A DNA stretch of 64,000 nt, taken from positions 960,486-1,024,485 of the forward strand of contig NZ_WHUF01000003.1 of assembly GCF_009380165.1 (NCBI RefSeq), read 5' to 3'. The notes under the pieces are model-generated. The model searched no databases and had not been told where the DNA came from. It was given only the letters and a program-made list of their open reading frames with translations. Below are positions 1-8,073 of the stretch, one piece after another (within the stretch, counting starts at the first letter, position 1; every line of letters starts with the position of its first letter). Both the position numbers and the translations under genes were made by a program. Source of the stretch: Rugamonas rivuli (lineage in GTDB: Bacteria; Pseudomonadota; Gammaproteobacteria; Burkholderiales; Burkholderiaceae_D).

Positions 1-1
1 C

Positions 2-58
2 GGCGACGTCTCGCTGCGCCTGTCGTCAACCATCGCTTCTTCTATCGGACCAACATGA
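2..58 (+). CDS. birA: Biotin--[acetyl-CoA-carboxylase] ligase, 3' end only
   Basis: Only the last 18 codons are present, beginning at the window edge. They read GDVSLR followed by a short tail and a TGA stop. A G-(D/E)-(V/I)-SLR strand is typical of the C-terminal domain of BirA, and birA commonly lies immediately upstream of coaX in betaproteobacteria. The stop overlaps the coaX start (ATGA), so the two genes are translationally coupled. Family assignment rests on this short motif and on context. Confidence 0.6.
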   Translation, partial: GDVSLRLSSTIASSIGPT

Positions 59-822
59 TTTTATTGATCGATGCCGGCAACACCCGCGTCAAATGGGCGC
101 TGGCCGAAACGGGTACTGAACTGGGCGCATGGATCGCCCACGGCGCCGTCATGCACGCCGACCTGCAACAGCTGGAACTGCACCTGAGCGAGGCCGTGGC
201 CGACCGCGGCGTCGACCGCATCCTGATCGCCAACGTGGCCGGCGGCGCGCTGCGCGTGCAGCTGGAATATGTGCTGCAACGGACCTTCCCCGCGATGATC
301 CTGCCGGAGCAGGCCATCGAATGGTTTGCCTCGCTGCCCGCGCTGGCCGGCGTCACCAACGGCTACCGCAATCCCGGGCAGCTGGGCTGCGACCGTTTCG
401 CCGCCGCCATCGCCGGCCATGCGCTGGCGGTCGGGCGCGAAGTCATCGTCGCCAACTGCGGCACCGCCACCACCATCGACGCCATCACGGCCGACGGCAT
501 GTTCCTGGGCGGGATGATCCTGCCGGGACTGGGCCTGATGGCCAGTTCGCTGGCGCGCAACACGGCGCAGTTGCCGCAAATTGCGCAAGACGGTAAGCTG
601 CCGGACGGATTCGCCGACAACACCGACGACGCCATCCTGAGCGGCTGCCTGGCCGCGCAGAGCGGCGCCATCGAGCATGCGTTCGCGTGGCACAAGGCCA
701 GCGAGTGCATCATCTCCGGCGGTGCGGCGCCCTACATCGCGCCGATGCTGAAGGTGCCGTACCGTATCGTCGAAAATATCGTGTTAATCGGTTTGCATGC
801 TGCCGCCGGCAGCGCCGACTAA
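55..822 (+). CDS. coaX: Type III pantothenate kinase
   Basis: Phosphorylates pantothenate, the first step of coenzyme A synthesis, in the cytoplasm. The 255-residue protein has the ASKHA-fold phosphate loop DAGNTR at residues 6-11, the GCDR motif with the probable catalytic Asp at 113, NCGTAT at 134-139, and a Gly-rich segment (GGMILPGLGLM) typical of the type III family. Length is normal. Its ATG overlaps the upstream birA stop, and the SPOR-domain gene follows after 18 nt, so the three probably form one operon. No E. coli-type coaA is visible in the window. Confidence 0.95.
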   Translation: MILLIDAGNTRVKWALAETGTELGAWIAHGAVMHADLQQLELHLSEAVADRGVDRILIANVAGGALRVQLEYVLQRTFPAMILPEQAIEWFASLPALAGVTNGYRNPGQLGCDRFAAAIAGHALAVGREVIVANCGTATTIDAITADGMFLGGMILPGLGLMASSLARNTAQLPQIAQDGKLPDGFADNTDDAILSGCLAAQSGAIEHAFAWHKASECIISGGAAPYIAPMLKVPYRIVENIVLIGLHAAAGSAD

Positions 823-840
823 GGTTGCAAGGGAAGCTCC

Positions 841-1533
841 GTGCTGAAATTTATTTTCTGGTCGCTGGTCGCCGTCAATGCCGCGCTGTTCGCGTACGGC
901 AAAGGATATCTCGGCCATTTCAGCGGCAACGAGCGTGAGCCGGAGCGCCTGCTCAATCAACTCAACGCCGACAAGCTGGCCATCATCTCCGCCGAAAAGG
1001 CAAATGAGGCATCGGCGGCGACGGCAGCAACAGCCAGCGCCGCCGCCAGCGCCAAGCCGGCGCCGGAAGTGCTGGCCTGCGTGGAGATCGGCAGCTTCGT
1101 GCTGGCCGACGCGCGCCGCTTCGAAACCCAGCTCGCGCCGCTCAAGCTGGGCGACCGCCAGTCGCGCCACAACCTGCCAGGCAGCGAAGTATCGAGCTAT
1201 ATCGTTTATATGCCGCCGCAGGGCAGCAAGGAAGGCGCCGACAAGAAGGCCGGCGAACTGCGCGCGCTGGGCGTGACCAACTACTTCATCATGAACGACA
1301 ATTCGCCGCTGCGCTGGGGGATTTCGCTGGGCGTGTTCAAGACCGAAGGCGCGGCGCAAAACCAGCTGGCCGCATTGATGAAGCAAGGCGTGCGCACCGC
1401 GCGCGTCGCGCCGCGCATGAGCGGCAGCAAACTGCTGGCCTTCCAGTTCCGCGATGTGGATGCGGAGCTGAAGGCCAAGCTGGAACAGTTCCGCGCCGGT
1501 TATCCAGACGCGGAAAGCCACGCCTGCAAATAA
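841..1533 (+). CDS. SPOR-domain membrane-anchored protein
   Basis: A 230-residue protein with a GTG start. An N-terminal membrane segment (about residues 3-20) is followed by an Ala-rich linker (about 55-75) and a C-terminal half with the alternating pattern of a SPOR domain (about 78-215, with 'SLGVFKTEGAAQNQLAAL'). SPOR domains bind denuded peptidoglycan glycan strands, often at the septum. Its place directly after coaX agrees with the usual birA-coaX-SPOR order of this group. No enzymatic domain is visible. Function beyond cell-wall binding is unknown. Confidence 0.8.
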   Translation: MLKFIFWSLVAVNAALFAYGKGYLGHFSGNEREPERLLNQLNADKLAIISAEKANEASAATAATASAAASAKPAPEVLACVEIGSFVLADARRFETQLAPLKLGDRQSRHNLPGSEVSSYIVYMPPQGSKEGADKKAGELRALGVTNYFIMNDNSPLRWGISLGVFKTEGAAQNQLAALMKQGVRTARVAPRMSGSKLLAFQFRDVDAELKAKLEQFRAGYPDAESHACK

Positions 1534-1540
1534 CCCAGGC

Positions 1541-2275
1541 TTAGGCGCTGAAGCCGCCGTCTATCGTCAGGCTGGCACCGGTGATGTAGCCCGCTTCCGG
1601 CCCCGCCAGATACGACACGAAACCGGCGATCTCCTCCACCTTGCCGTAGCGCGGCAATGCCATCATGGCTTTCAGCGCGCCGGCGAAATCGCCGCTGTCC
1701 GGATTCATGTCGGTATCGACAGGGCCGGGCTGCACGTTGTTGACGGTGATGCCGCGCGCGCCCAGGTCGCGCGCCATGCCCTTGGTCAGGCCAACCAGCG
1801 CCGATTTGCTCATCGCGTAAGCGGCGCCGCCGCCGAACGGCATGCGCTCCGCATTGGTGCTGCCGATGGTGATCACGCGGCCGCCCTGTCCCATATGGCG
1901 CGCCGCTTCCTGCGTCGCCACGAACACGCTGCGCACATTGATGGCCAGCGTGCGGTCGAAGTCTTCCAGCGTAAAGTCTTCCAGCGGCGCGATCGCCAGC
2001 ACGCCGGCGTTGTTGACCAGGATGTCGATACGACCGTGGGCTTCGGCGGCGTTGCGGATGGCTGCTTTCAACGCCGATGCGTCGGCGCTGTCGGCCTTGA
2101 CGGCTTGCGCCTTGCCGCCTGCGGCTTCGATCTCCGCCACCAGTTGCGCGGCCTTGTCGGCCGAGCTGGAATACGTCAGCACGACGGTGGCGCCGTCCGC
2201 TGCCAGCCGTTTTGCGATAGCCGCGCCGATGCCGCGCGAGCCGCCCTGTACGAATGCGATTTTACCGTCGATCAT
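1541..2275 (-). CDS. SDR-family NAD(P)-dependent oxidoreductase
   Basis: A 244-residue classical short-chain dehydrogenase/reductase. Visible are the nucleotide-binding GGSRGIG at 11-17, the NNAG motif near residue 87, the catalytic Ser in 'ITIGSTNA', the YAMSK pair near residue 155, and a C-terminal 'YITGASLTIDGG' typical of FabG-like enzymes. The substrate cannot be read from sequence. The gene is divergent from a LysR regulator with about 100 nt between starts, a common arrangement for an SDR controlled by that regulator. It ends tail to tail with the SPOR gene, 7 nt away. Confidence 0.9.
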   Translation of the reverse strand: MIDGKIAFVQGGSRGIGAAIAKRLAADGATVVLTYSSSADKAAQLVAEIEAAGGKAQAVKADSADASALKAAIRNAAEAHGRIDILVNNAGVLAIAPLEDFTLEDFDRTLAINVRSVFVATQEAARHMGQGGRVITIGSTNAERMPFGGGAAYAMSKSALVGLTKGMARDLGARGITVNNVQPGPVDTDMNPDSGDFAGALKAMMALPRYGKVEEIAGFVSYLAGPEAGYITGASLTIDGGFSA

Positions 2276-2376
2276 TTGAAGCTCCTGGTGAGTGATTTGG
2301 AGCCTTCAGTATCCGCCTGTAATTATGTCGCGACTAGACCATAGTTATTATCTTTAGTTGATCCCATTGGTTTAAA
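2276..2376. promoter_or_regulatory. Divergent promoter region of the SDR and LysR genes
   Basis: This 101-nt spacer separates the two divergent starts and is visibly AT-richer around 2338-2375 than its surroundings. LysR-type regulators normally bind such shared spacers. I cannot pick a single convincing T-N11-A palindrome or a clean -35/-10 pair, so the site is marked by position and context only. Confidence 0.4.
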
Positions 2377-3309
2377 ATGAAAACTATGGAAACCATGATC
2401 AGCATCGAATGCTTCGTGCGCAGCGCCGAAGCGGGCAGCTTTTCGGAGGCGGCCCGCCGGCTGGGATTGACGCCGGCCGCCGTCGGCAAGAACATCGCGC
2501 GGCTGGAGGCGCGGCTGGGCGTGCGCCTGTTCCAGCGCAGCACCCGCAGCCTGTCGCTGACGGAGGCCGGGCAGCAGTTCCTCGATGAAGTGGGCGGCAG
2601 CCTGTCGACCATACAGAACGCGGTCGCCAACCTGGCCAGCGCCGGCGGTCAACCGGCCGGCACACTGCGGGTCAGCATGCCGACCAATTTCGGCCGCAAG
2701 TACATCGTGCCGATGCTGGGCGATTTTTTGCAGCGTTATCCCGCCATCTCGCCCGACTGGGCTTTCGACAACCGCCCGGTGGACCTGATCGCGCAGAGCT
2801 ACGACGCCGCCGTGGGCGGCGGCATCGACCTGTCTCCCGGCGTGGTGGCACGCCGCCTGGCGCCTGCGCACCGGATACTGGTGGCGTCGCCGGCGTATCT
2901 GTCCGAACATCCCGCGCCGAAGTCGCCCGCCGACCTGCACGAGCATGACGGCATCCTGATACGTTCGCCGCAGACGGGCAGGATACGTCCGTGGGCGCTG
3001 GTCAACCGCAGCAAGCAGCAGGCGCCCATCACGCTGCGCGTGCGCATGACGATGAGCGATCCCGGCGCCGCCTGCGACGCGGCGGCCCTAGGCCTGGGCA
3101 TCGCCTTGATCAACTGCTCGGAAGCACTGGAGCATCTGGAAGGCGGCACGCTGGTGCGGGTGCTGCCAGGCTGGCATGTGGATGGCGGCACCGTATCGAT
3201 CTACTATCCGGCGCAGAAGCTGCTGCCGGCGAAAACGCGGGCCTTCGTGGAATTTGTCGTCGAGCGCTTCCGCGCGGAGCGGCTGGCGCAGGTGCTGTCG
3301 GCGGTTTAG
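2377..3309 (+). CDS. LysR-family transcriptional regulator
   Basis: A 310-residue regulator. The N-terminal winged helix-turn-helix (about residues 8-66) has the characteristic 'SFSEAARRLGLTPAAVGKNI' and 'LFQRSTRSLSLTEAG'. The rest (about 95-300) is a periplasmic-binding-protein-like effector domain. It resembles the LysR subgroup that controls a divergent oxidoreductase gene, and the neighbouring SDR is the likely target. Three in-frame ATGs occur at the start (2377, 2386, 2395); any could be used. The inducer is unknown. Confidence 0.9.
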   Translation: MKTMETMISIECFVRSAEAGSFSEAARRLGLTPAAVGKNIARLEARLGVRLFQRSTRSLSLTEAGQQFLDEVGGSLSTIQNAVANLASAGGQPAGTLRVSMPTNFGRKYIVPMLGDFLQRYPAISPDWAFDNRPVDLIAQSYDAAVGGGIDLSPGVVARRLAPAHRILVASPAYLSEHPAPKSPADLHEHDGILIRSPQTGRIRPWALVNRSKQQAPITLRVRMTMSDPGAACDAAALGLGIALINCSEALEHLEGGTLVRVLPGWHVDGGTVSIYYPAQKLLPAKTRAFVEFVVERFRAERLAQVLSAV

Positions 3310-3327
3310 CGCAGGACGACGAGCGGC

Positions 3328-3651
3328 TTAGCGGGTGGCGATGATGATGATGTCGGCGTCGCAGTTACGGTAGTGGATGACGATGACGATGATGCGCCGC
3401 AGCCGTGCGGCAGAAGCAACGCCCAGGTCCATGGGGGCGCGGTCGGCGCGGTTCTTCATCGTCAGGTCCACGCGCGATTCGGCGCTGACGGGGATGTTCA
3501 TCGCCTTCAGTGCTGCCTTGGGATTGGCCATCAGCGACAGCGCCATGTCCGGGTCCAGCTCGGCCCTGTGGACCGATTCGACCTCGCCCGAATCCGGGTT
3601 CATGTCTGAAAACAGCTTGCGCAGCACCTCGGTATCGTCCTGGATTTCCAT
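3328..3651 (-). CDS. Small protein with an NHLP-like (RiPP leader-like) segment
   Basis: A 107-residue protein of unknown function. The ATG at 3651 is preferred because a GGAGGT ribosome site lies 4 nt before it; an ATG 12 nt upstream has no such site. Acidic N-terminal residues are followed by 'ANPKAALKAMNIPV', which resembles the (N/D)PKaaL..lGi core of nitrile-hydratase-type leader peptides (NHLP) used by some RiPP systems. The C-terminal tail is hydrophobic (IIVIVIHYRNCDADIIIIATR region) with a single Cys. No maturation enzyme or transporter lies nearby. The resemblance was recognised by eye and may be coincidental. Confidence 0.6.
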   Translation of the reverse strand: MEIQDDTEVLRKLFSDMNPDSGEVESVHRAELDPDMALSLMANPKAALKAMNIPVSAESRVDLTMKNRADRAPMDLGVASAARLRRIIVIVIHYRNCDADIIIIATR

Positions 3652-3723
3652 GATTACCTCCATTGATAGTGGAGGTTCAGTCTAGCCAGCGAACCCTTGC
3701 GAACGGTTGATGTAGCGCATGGA

Positions 3724-4866
3724 TTAGCGCTGGACGACGATGGGTTTGAGGTGCAACGATGACGGCAGGCCTTGCGCCGCCTGGAGCGCTTCCTGGCGGG
3801 TGGCGAACGGGCCGGTGAACAGCCGATGTACGGAGCCGCCCTGCACCACTTCCAATCCGTTCAGGCCTTTGCCGGACAGCTTGTTGCGCACCACTTCCGC
3901 ATTTTCGGCGCGCGAGTAGGCGCCCAGTTGCAAATAGAAGCCGCCCTTGGCGGTGCTGGCGGCCAGCGTTTCGGCGCTGGCCGGCGCGCGGTCGGTCAGC
4001 ATCAGCGCTTCCGCATCGGAGGATGACGCACCCGGCATGGCCTTGGGCGCCAGCACCAGCGGCTCGCTCAGCGTTGCCGATGGCGTCAACAGCAGCGGGC
4101 CGCCCCCCAGGCCGCCCGAAGACGTCTTCCGTGGCGACGACTGCGACTGCAAGCGCGGCGACACCGAGTTCGACACGCCGCCGCGCACCGCCAGCATGCG
4201 GTCCACTTCATCGGGCAGGATGCGTTCGATCTGCAGTTCGTGGCTGCCCTTGCCCAGCAAGCCCAGTTTCAGCGCCGCCGTGTACGACACGTCGATCGCG
4301 CGGTTGGCGTGGAACGGCCCACGGTCGTTGATGCGCACGATGACCACCGCGCCGCTCACCAGATTGGTCAGGCGCGCATAGGATGGAATCGGCAGCGTCG
4401 GATGCGCGGCCGTCATCTTGTACATGTCGTAGATCTCGCCGGACGAGGTGCGCTGTCCGTGGAACTTCTTGCCGTACCAGCTGCCGACGCCGATCTGCGA
4501 GTAAGGCTGGTTGTTGGTGATCGGCGTGTAGGTCTTGCCGAAGACGACGTAGGGACGGTTCGAGTACGGCAGCAGCGGATCGTTGCGCACGTCGGCGTCC
4601 GGCACGTCGGCCAGGTTGGCGGGCGGCGCGTCGCCGGGGCCATCGTCCTGGTAGTAGCCGCCGCGGCCCGAATTCGCCGGCGGCAGCACCGGCAGGCCTG
4701 CATCCGGCTTGCCGGTGGACGGCGCCTTGATCACCGGCCCCGAAGTACGGGGCGGCCGGGGCGTCGTCGCGGTATCGCTCACTGTCGGCGCAGTACCGCA
4801 GCCGACCAGCGCCAGCAAGGCCAGCCCGGTACAGACATTCAAAATACGACCACGGTTTATACGCAT
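3724..4866 (-). CDS. rlpA: Septal-ring lytic transglycosylase RlpA family lipoprotein
   Basis: A 380-residue lipoprotein. The start at 4866 gives a lipobox (LALVGC, Cys near residue 21) and has an AAGGAAG ribosome site. After a Pro/Gly-rich linker comes a double-psi beta-barrel domain with 'GVGSWYGKKFHGQRTSSGE' and 'VVIVRINDRGPF', typical of RlpA, and a C-terminal SPOR domain (about 305-378). RlpA family members cleave denuded glycan strands at the septum in Pseudomonas. The gene is the last of the mre/mrd operon, 10 nt after the second mrdA, the usual location for rlpA. Confidence 0.92.
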   Translation of the reverse strand: MRINRGRILNVCTGLALLALVGCGTAPTVSDTATTPRPPRTSGPVIKAPSTGKPDAGLPVLPPANSGRGGYYQDDGPGDAPPANLADVPDADVRNDPLLPYSNRPYVVFGKTYTPITNNQPYSQIGVGSWYGKKFHGQRTSSGEIYDMYKMTAAHPTLPIPSYARLTNLVSGAVVIVRINDRGPFHANRAIDVSYTAALKLGLLGKGSHELQIERILPDEVDRMLAVRGGVSNSVSPRLQSQSSPRKTSSGGLGGGPLLLTPSATLSEPLVLAPKAMPGASSSDAEALMLTDRAPASAETLAASTAKGGFYLQLGAYSRAENAEVVRNKLSGKGLNGLEVVQGGSVHRLFTGPFATRQEALQAAQGLPSSLHLKPIVVQR

Positions 4867-4876
4867 AACATCTTCC

Positions 4877-6931
4877 TTACGGTTTCTTTCGCACCGGCGG
4901 CACCGGGGCGGCAGGGGCGGCTCCCGCCGGCTGCTGCGGCAGCGGTTGCTGCGGTGGTTGCGACGGCGCGCGCCGTTCGAATTCGGCCAGCGCGGCCTGC
5001 TCTTCCAGCGTCTGCCCTTCCACCGGCACCACCATCTCCGCATCCTCCTTCGGCACCTTGGTGCTGTCCTTCTCGGCCGGGCGCTTGCCCAGCAGGTAGT
5101 AGTCCAAGGCCTTGCGGGCGATAGGCGCCGCTTCCGCGCCGCCCTTGCCCGCGTTCTCCACCACCAGCGCCAGCACGATGCGCGGCTTGTCCGCCGGCGC
5201 GAAGGCCGTGAACAGCGCATTGTCGCGCAAGCGTTCGGCCAGCCGCGCGGCGTTGTATTTTTCGCCAGAGCGGATGGTGATCACCTGCGCGGTGCCGGTC
5301 TTGCCGCCCACCGTGTAGCCTGCGCCGGCGAACGCGCGCACGCCCGTGCCGCCCGCCTCGGTGGTCACGCCGACCATGGCGCTCTTGATGGTGTCGATAT
5401 TCTCCTGCTTGAGCGGAATCCGGTAACTCTCCTTGGGCACCGTCAGCTTGCGGGCGCGGGTAGCGCCGTCTTCCACGATCTTGACCAGGTGCGGCTTCAT
5501 CACCACGCCGTTGTTGGCCAGGTTGGCCACCGCGTGCGCGATTTGCAAAGGCGTGTAGGCGTTGTAGCCCGAGCCATTGCTGACCGAGATGGTATCACCA
5601 CCCACCCATCGCCCCGCCGCACCCTTGAAACGCTTGCGCTTCCACTCCTGCGACGGCAGCACGCCGGTCTTTTCGTTTTCCAGGTCGATGCCGGTCTGCT
5701 GGCCGAAGCCGAAGGGCTTCATGAAACCGGAGATGGCGTCGATGCCCATGTCGTGGCCCAGCGCGTAGTAGTAGGTATTGCAGGAGACGACGATGGACTT
5801 GTGCATATCGACCGTGCCGTGGCCGCCCACGACGTCGTCGTTGAATTTGTGGCCGCCGAGGTAGTAGAAGCCCGGATCATAGGTCGTATCGGCGGGCCGG
5901 CGCTTGCCCAGCTCCAGCGCAGCCAGCGCCATGAAGGGCTTGAAGGTGGATCCCGGCGCATAGGTGCCGGACAGCGGACGGTTAACCATCGGCCGGTCCA
6001 GCGAGGTATTGAGTTCGTTCCAGCTCTGCGCATCGATGCCATCGACGAACAGGTTGGGATCGTAGCCGGGCCGCGACACATAGGCCAGGATGTCGCCGGT
6101 CGACGGCTCGATGGCCACCAGCGCGCCGCGCCGTTCGCCGAAGGCTTCCTCGACCACTTTTTGCAGCTCGATGTCGATCGACAGTATCAGATTGCTGCCC
6201 GCAACCGCCGGCGTGCGCGACAAAGTGCGGATGGCGCGGCCGCCGGCCGACACTTCCACTTCCTCGTAGCCGGTGGTGCCGTGCAGCTGCTTCTCGTAGC
6301 TCTTCTCCAAGCCTTCCTTGCCGATATGGTCGGAGCCCTTGTAGTTGGCCGCATCGTCGGTGTCCTCGATGGCCTTGGCCTCGGCGCGGCTGACGCGGCC
6401 GATGTAGCCGATCACGTGCGACGCCGTCTCGCCCAACGGATACTGGCGGAACAAGCGCGCCTGCACTTCCACGCCGGGGAAACGGAAGCGCTGCGCCGAA
6501 AAGCGCGCAACCTCTTCATCGCTCAAACGGGTGCGCAGCGGCACGCTCTCGAAGCCCTTGGATTCCTCCAGCAGCTTCTTGAAGCGCTTGCGGTCCTTGA
6601 CTTCGATCTCCACCAGCTTGGATAGCTCGTCGATGGTTTCGTCCAGCGTCATGCTCAGCTTCGACGGTGTGATCTCCAGCGTGAAGGCCGAGTAGTTACG
6701 CGCCAGGACCACGCCGTTGCGGTCCAAAATCAGGCCGCGATTGGGCACGATGGGCACGATGGCGATGCGGTTCTCTTCCGCCTTGACGGCGAAGTCCTTG
6801 TACTTGACCACCTGCAGCCAGATGAAGCGCGCCAGCAGCAGGCCGAAACAGATGAACGCCATCGCGCCCAGCACCGTGATGCGGGTGCGGAACTGCTGGA
6901 GCTCGCGCTCCGTGTCCTTAACCTCCATCAT
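4877..6931 (-). CDS. mrdA: Penicillin-binding protein 2, second copy
   Basis: A 684-residue class B transpeptidase that cross-links peptidoglycan during elongation together with RodA. One N-terminal membrane helix is followed by the dimerisation region and a transpeptidase domain with GSTFK (catalytic Ser328), SCN at 383-385 and KTG at 544-546. These positions equal those of the other copy at 9195-11177. The second motif is SxN here but SxD in the other copy. The C-terminal tail is a divergent Gln/Pro-rich extension. The start ATG overlaps the stop of the upstream rodA copy (ATGA), so the two are translationally coupled. Confidence 0.93.
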   Translation of the reverse strand: MMEVKDTERELQQFRTRITVLGAMAFICFGLLLARFIWLQVVKYKDFAVKAEENRIAIVPIVPNRGLILDRNGVVLARNYSAFTLEITPSKLSMTLDETIDELSKLVEIEVKDRKRFKKLLEESKGFESVPLRTRLSDEEVARFSAQRFRFPGVEVQARLFRQYPLGETASHVIGYIGRVSRAEAKAIEDTDDAANYKGSDHIGKEGLEKSYEKQLHGTTGYEEVEVSAGGRAIRTLSRTPAVAGSNLILSIDIELQKVVEEAFGERRGALVAIEPSTGDILAYVSRPGYDPNLFVDGIDAQSWNELNTSLDRPMVNRPLSGTYAPGSTFKPFMALAALELGKRRPADTTYDPGFYYLGGHKFNDDVVGGHGTVDMHKSIVVSCNTYYYALGHDMGIDAISGFMKPFGFGQQTGIDLENEKTGVLPSQEWKRKRFKGAAGRWVGGDTISVSNGSGYNAYTPLQIAHAVANLANNGVVMKPHLVKIVEDGATRARKLTVPKESYRIPLKQENIDTIKSAMVGVTTEAGGTGVRAFAGAGYTVGGKTGTAQVITIRSGEKYNAARLAERLRDNALFTAFAPADKPRIVLALVVENAGKGGAEAAPIARKALDYYLLGKRPAEKDSTKVPKEDAEMVVPVEGQTLEEQAALAEFERRAPSQPPQQPLPQQPAGAAPAAPVPPVRKKP

Positions 6932-8073
6932 GCCGTCGCTCCCCACGCCCGGGCGGCGGCGCCGCCGCGCACGCCGCGGCTGTGGTGCTGGATGCTCATC
7001 AGGATGCCGCCGCCCAGGCCCAGCGTCATCAGGGCGGTGCCGCCATAGCTCATGAACGGCAGCGGCACGCCGACCACCGGCACGATGCCGCTGACCATGC
7101 CCATGTTGACGAAAGCGTAGGTGAAGTAAATCATCGTGATGGAACCCGCCAGCAGGCGGGTAAAGAAGGTGGACGCATTGACGGCGATATTCAGGCCGCG
7201 CACGATCAGCAACAGATACAACACCAGCAGCACCATATTGCCGGTCAGGCCGAACTCCTCGGAGAACACGGCGAAGATAAAGTCGGTGGTGCGCTCGGGG
7301 ATGAATTCCAGGTGGGCCTGCGTGCCGTGGGTCCAGCCCTTGCCGCCGAAGCCCCCCGAGCCGATGGCGATCATCGACTGGATGATGTGGAAGCCTTTGC
7401 CCAGCGGGTCGTGATACGGGTCGATCAGCGTCAGCACGCGGTCGCGCTGATAATCGTGCATCACGGACCACAGCACAGGCAAGGCCGCGCAGGCCGCCGC
7501 CCCCATCGCCGCCACAGCCTTCCACGACAACCCGCCGAGGAAGATCACATACGCACCGGCCGCCACCACCAGCATCGCCGTGCCCAAATCGGGCTGGCGC
7601 GCGATCAGGCCGACGGGTATCGCCAGCAGCAGCGCCGCGATCAGATAGGAATGCCAGCGCAACTGCCCCTGCTGCCGCTGAAAGAACCACGCCATCATCA
7701 ACGGCATGGCGATCTTCATGTATTCGGAAGGCTGCACCTGTATGCCGAAAGTCAGCCAGCGGCGTGAGCCGCCCTTGATGGTGCCGAACAGCGCCACCGC
7801 CACCAGCAGCGCCACACCCAGCGCGTAGGCCGGCACGGCGATACGCATCATCACCTGCGGCGGCGTGTTCGCCGCGATCCACGTGACCAGGAAAGCCATG
7901 CAGATATTGCGCGCCTGGCCCGTCATCTGGCCGGGAATCGCGATGCCCGCCGAGTACAGAGTGACCAGTCCCACCGACAGCAGCATCAGCATGATGACGG
8001 CCAGCTGCGGGTCGAACACCGCAAAGTAGGGCCGTACCCGCTGCCACAGCGGGCGACCGTCATGCACGCGCAT
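6928..8073 (-). CDS. rodA: RodA, second copy (SEDS peptidoglycan glycosyltransferase)
   Basis: A 381-residue polytopic SEDS protein that polymerises glycan strands in the elongasome. Conserved blocks include 'QPDLGTAMLVVAAG', 'GTQAHLEFIPERTTDFIFA' and 'PLPFMSYGG', so the family's key residues appear present. It is strongly similar along its whole length to the preceding gene at 8073-9185, most closely in the C-terminal half. The start overlaps that gene's stop (ATGA). The C-terminus carries an extra Ala/Gly/Arg-rich tail of about 15 residues. Confidence 0.93.
   Translation of the reverse strand: MRVHDGRPLWQRVRPYFAVFDPQLAVIMLMLLSVGLVTLYSAGIAIPGQMTGQARNICMAFLVTWIAANTPPQVMMRIAVPAYALGVALLVAVALFGTIKGGSRRWLTFGIQVQPSEYMKIAMPLMMAWFFQRQQGQLRWHSYLIAALLLAIPVGLIARQPDLGTAMLVVAAGAYVIFLGGLSWKAVAAMGAAACAALPVLWSVMHDYQRDRVLTLIDPYHDPLGKGFHIIQSMIAIGSGGFGGKGWTHGTQAHLEFIPERTTDFIFAVFSEEFGLTGNMVLLVLYLLLIVRGLNIAVNASTFFTRLLAGSITMIYFTYAFVNMGMVSGIVPVVGVPLPFMSYGGTALMTLGLGGGILMSIQHHSRGVRGGAAARAWGATA

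Noticed and set aside
3328..3400. Short GATGAT-type tandem repeats at the 3' end of the small protein gene
   Set aside because: Only three or four imperfect units that encode an Ile-rich tail; not a distinct repeat element.
3724..5220. Longer reading frame for RlpA starting near 5220
   Set aside because: The upstream part overlaps mrdA out of frame; the start at 4866 has a ribosome site and a lipobox.
4877..8047. Apparent PBP2-containing frame extending 1056 codons, as if fused to an upstream domain
   Set aside because: The extra part is an out-of-frame reading of rodA. The true PBP2 starts at 6931, in an ATGA overlap with rodA.
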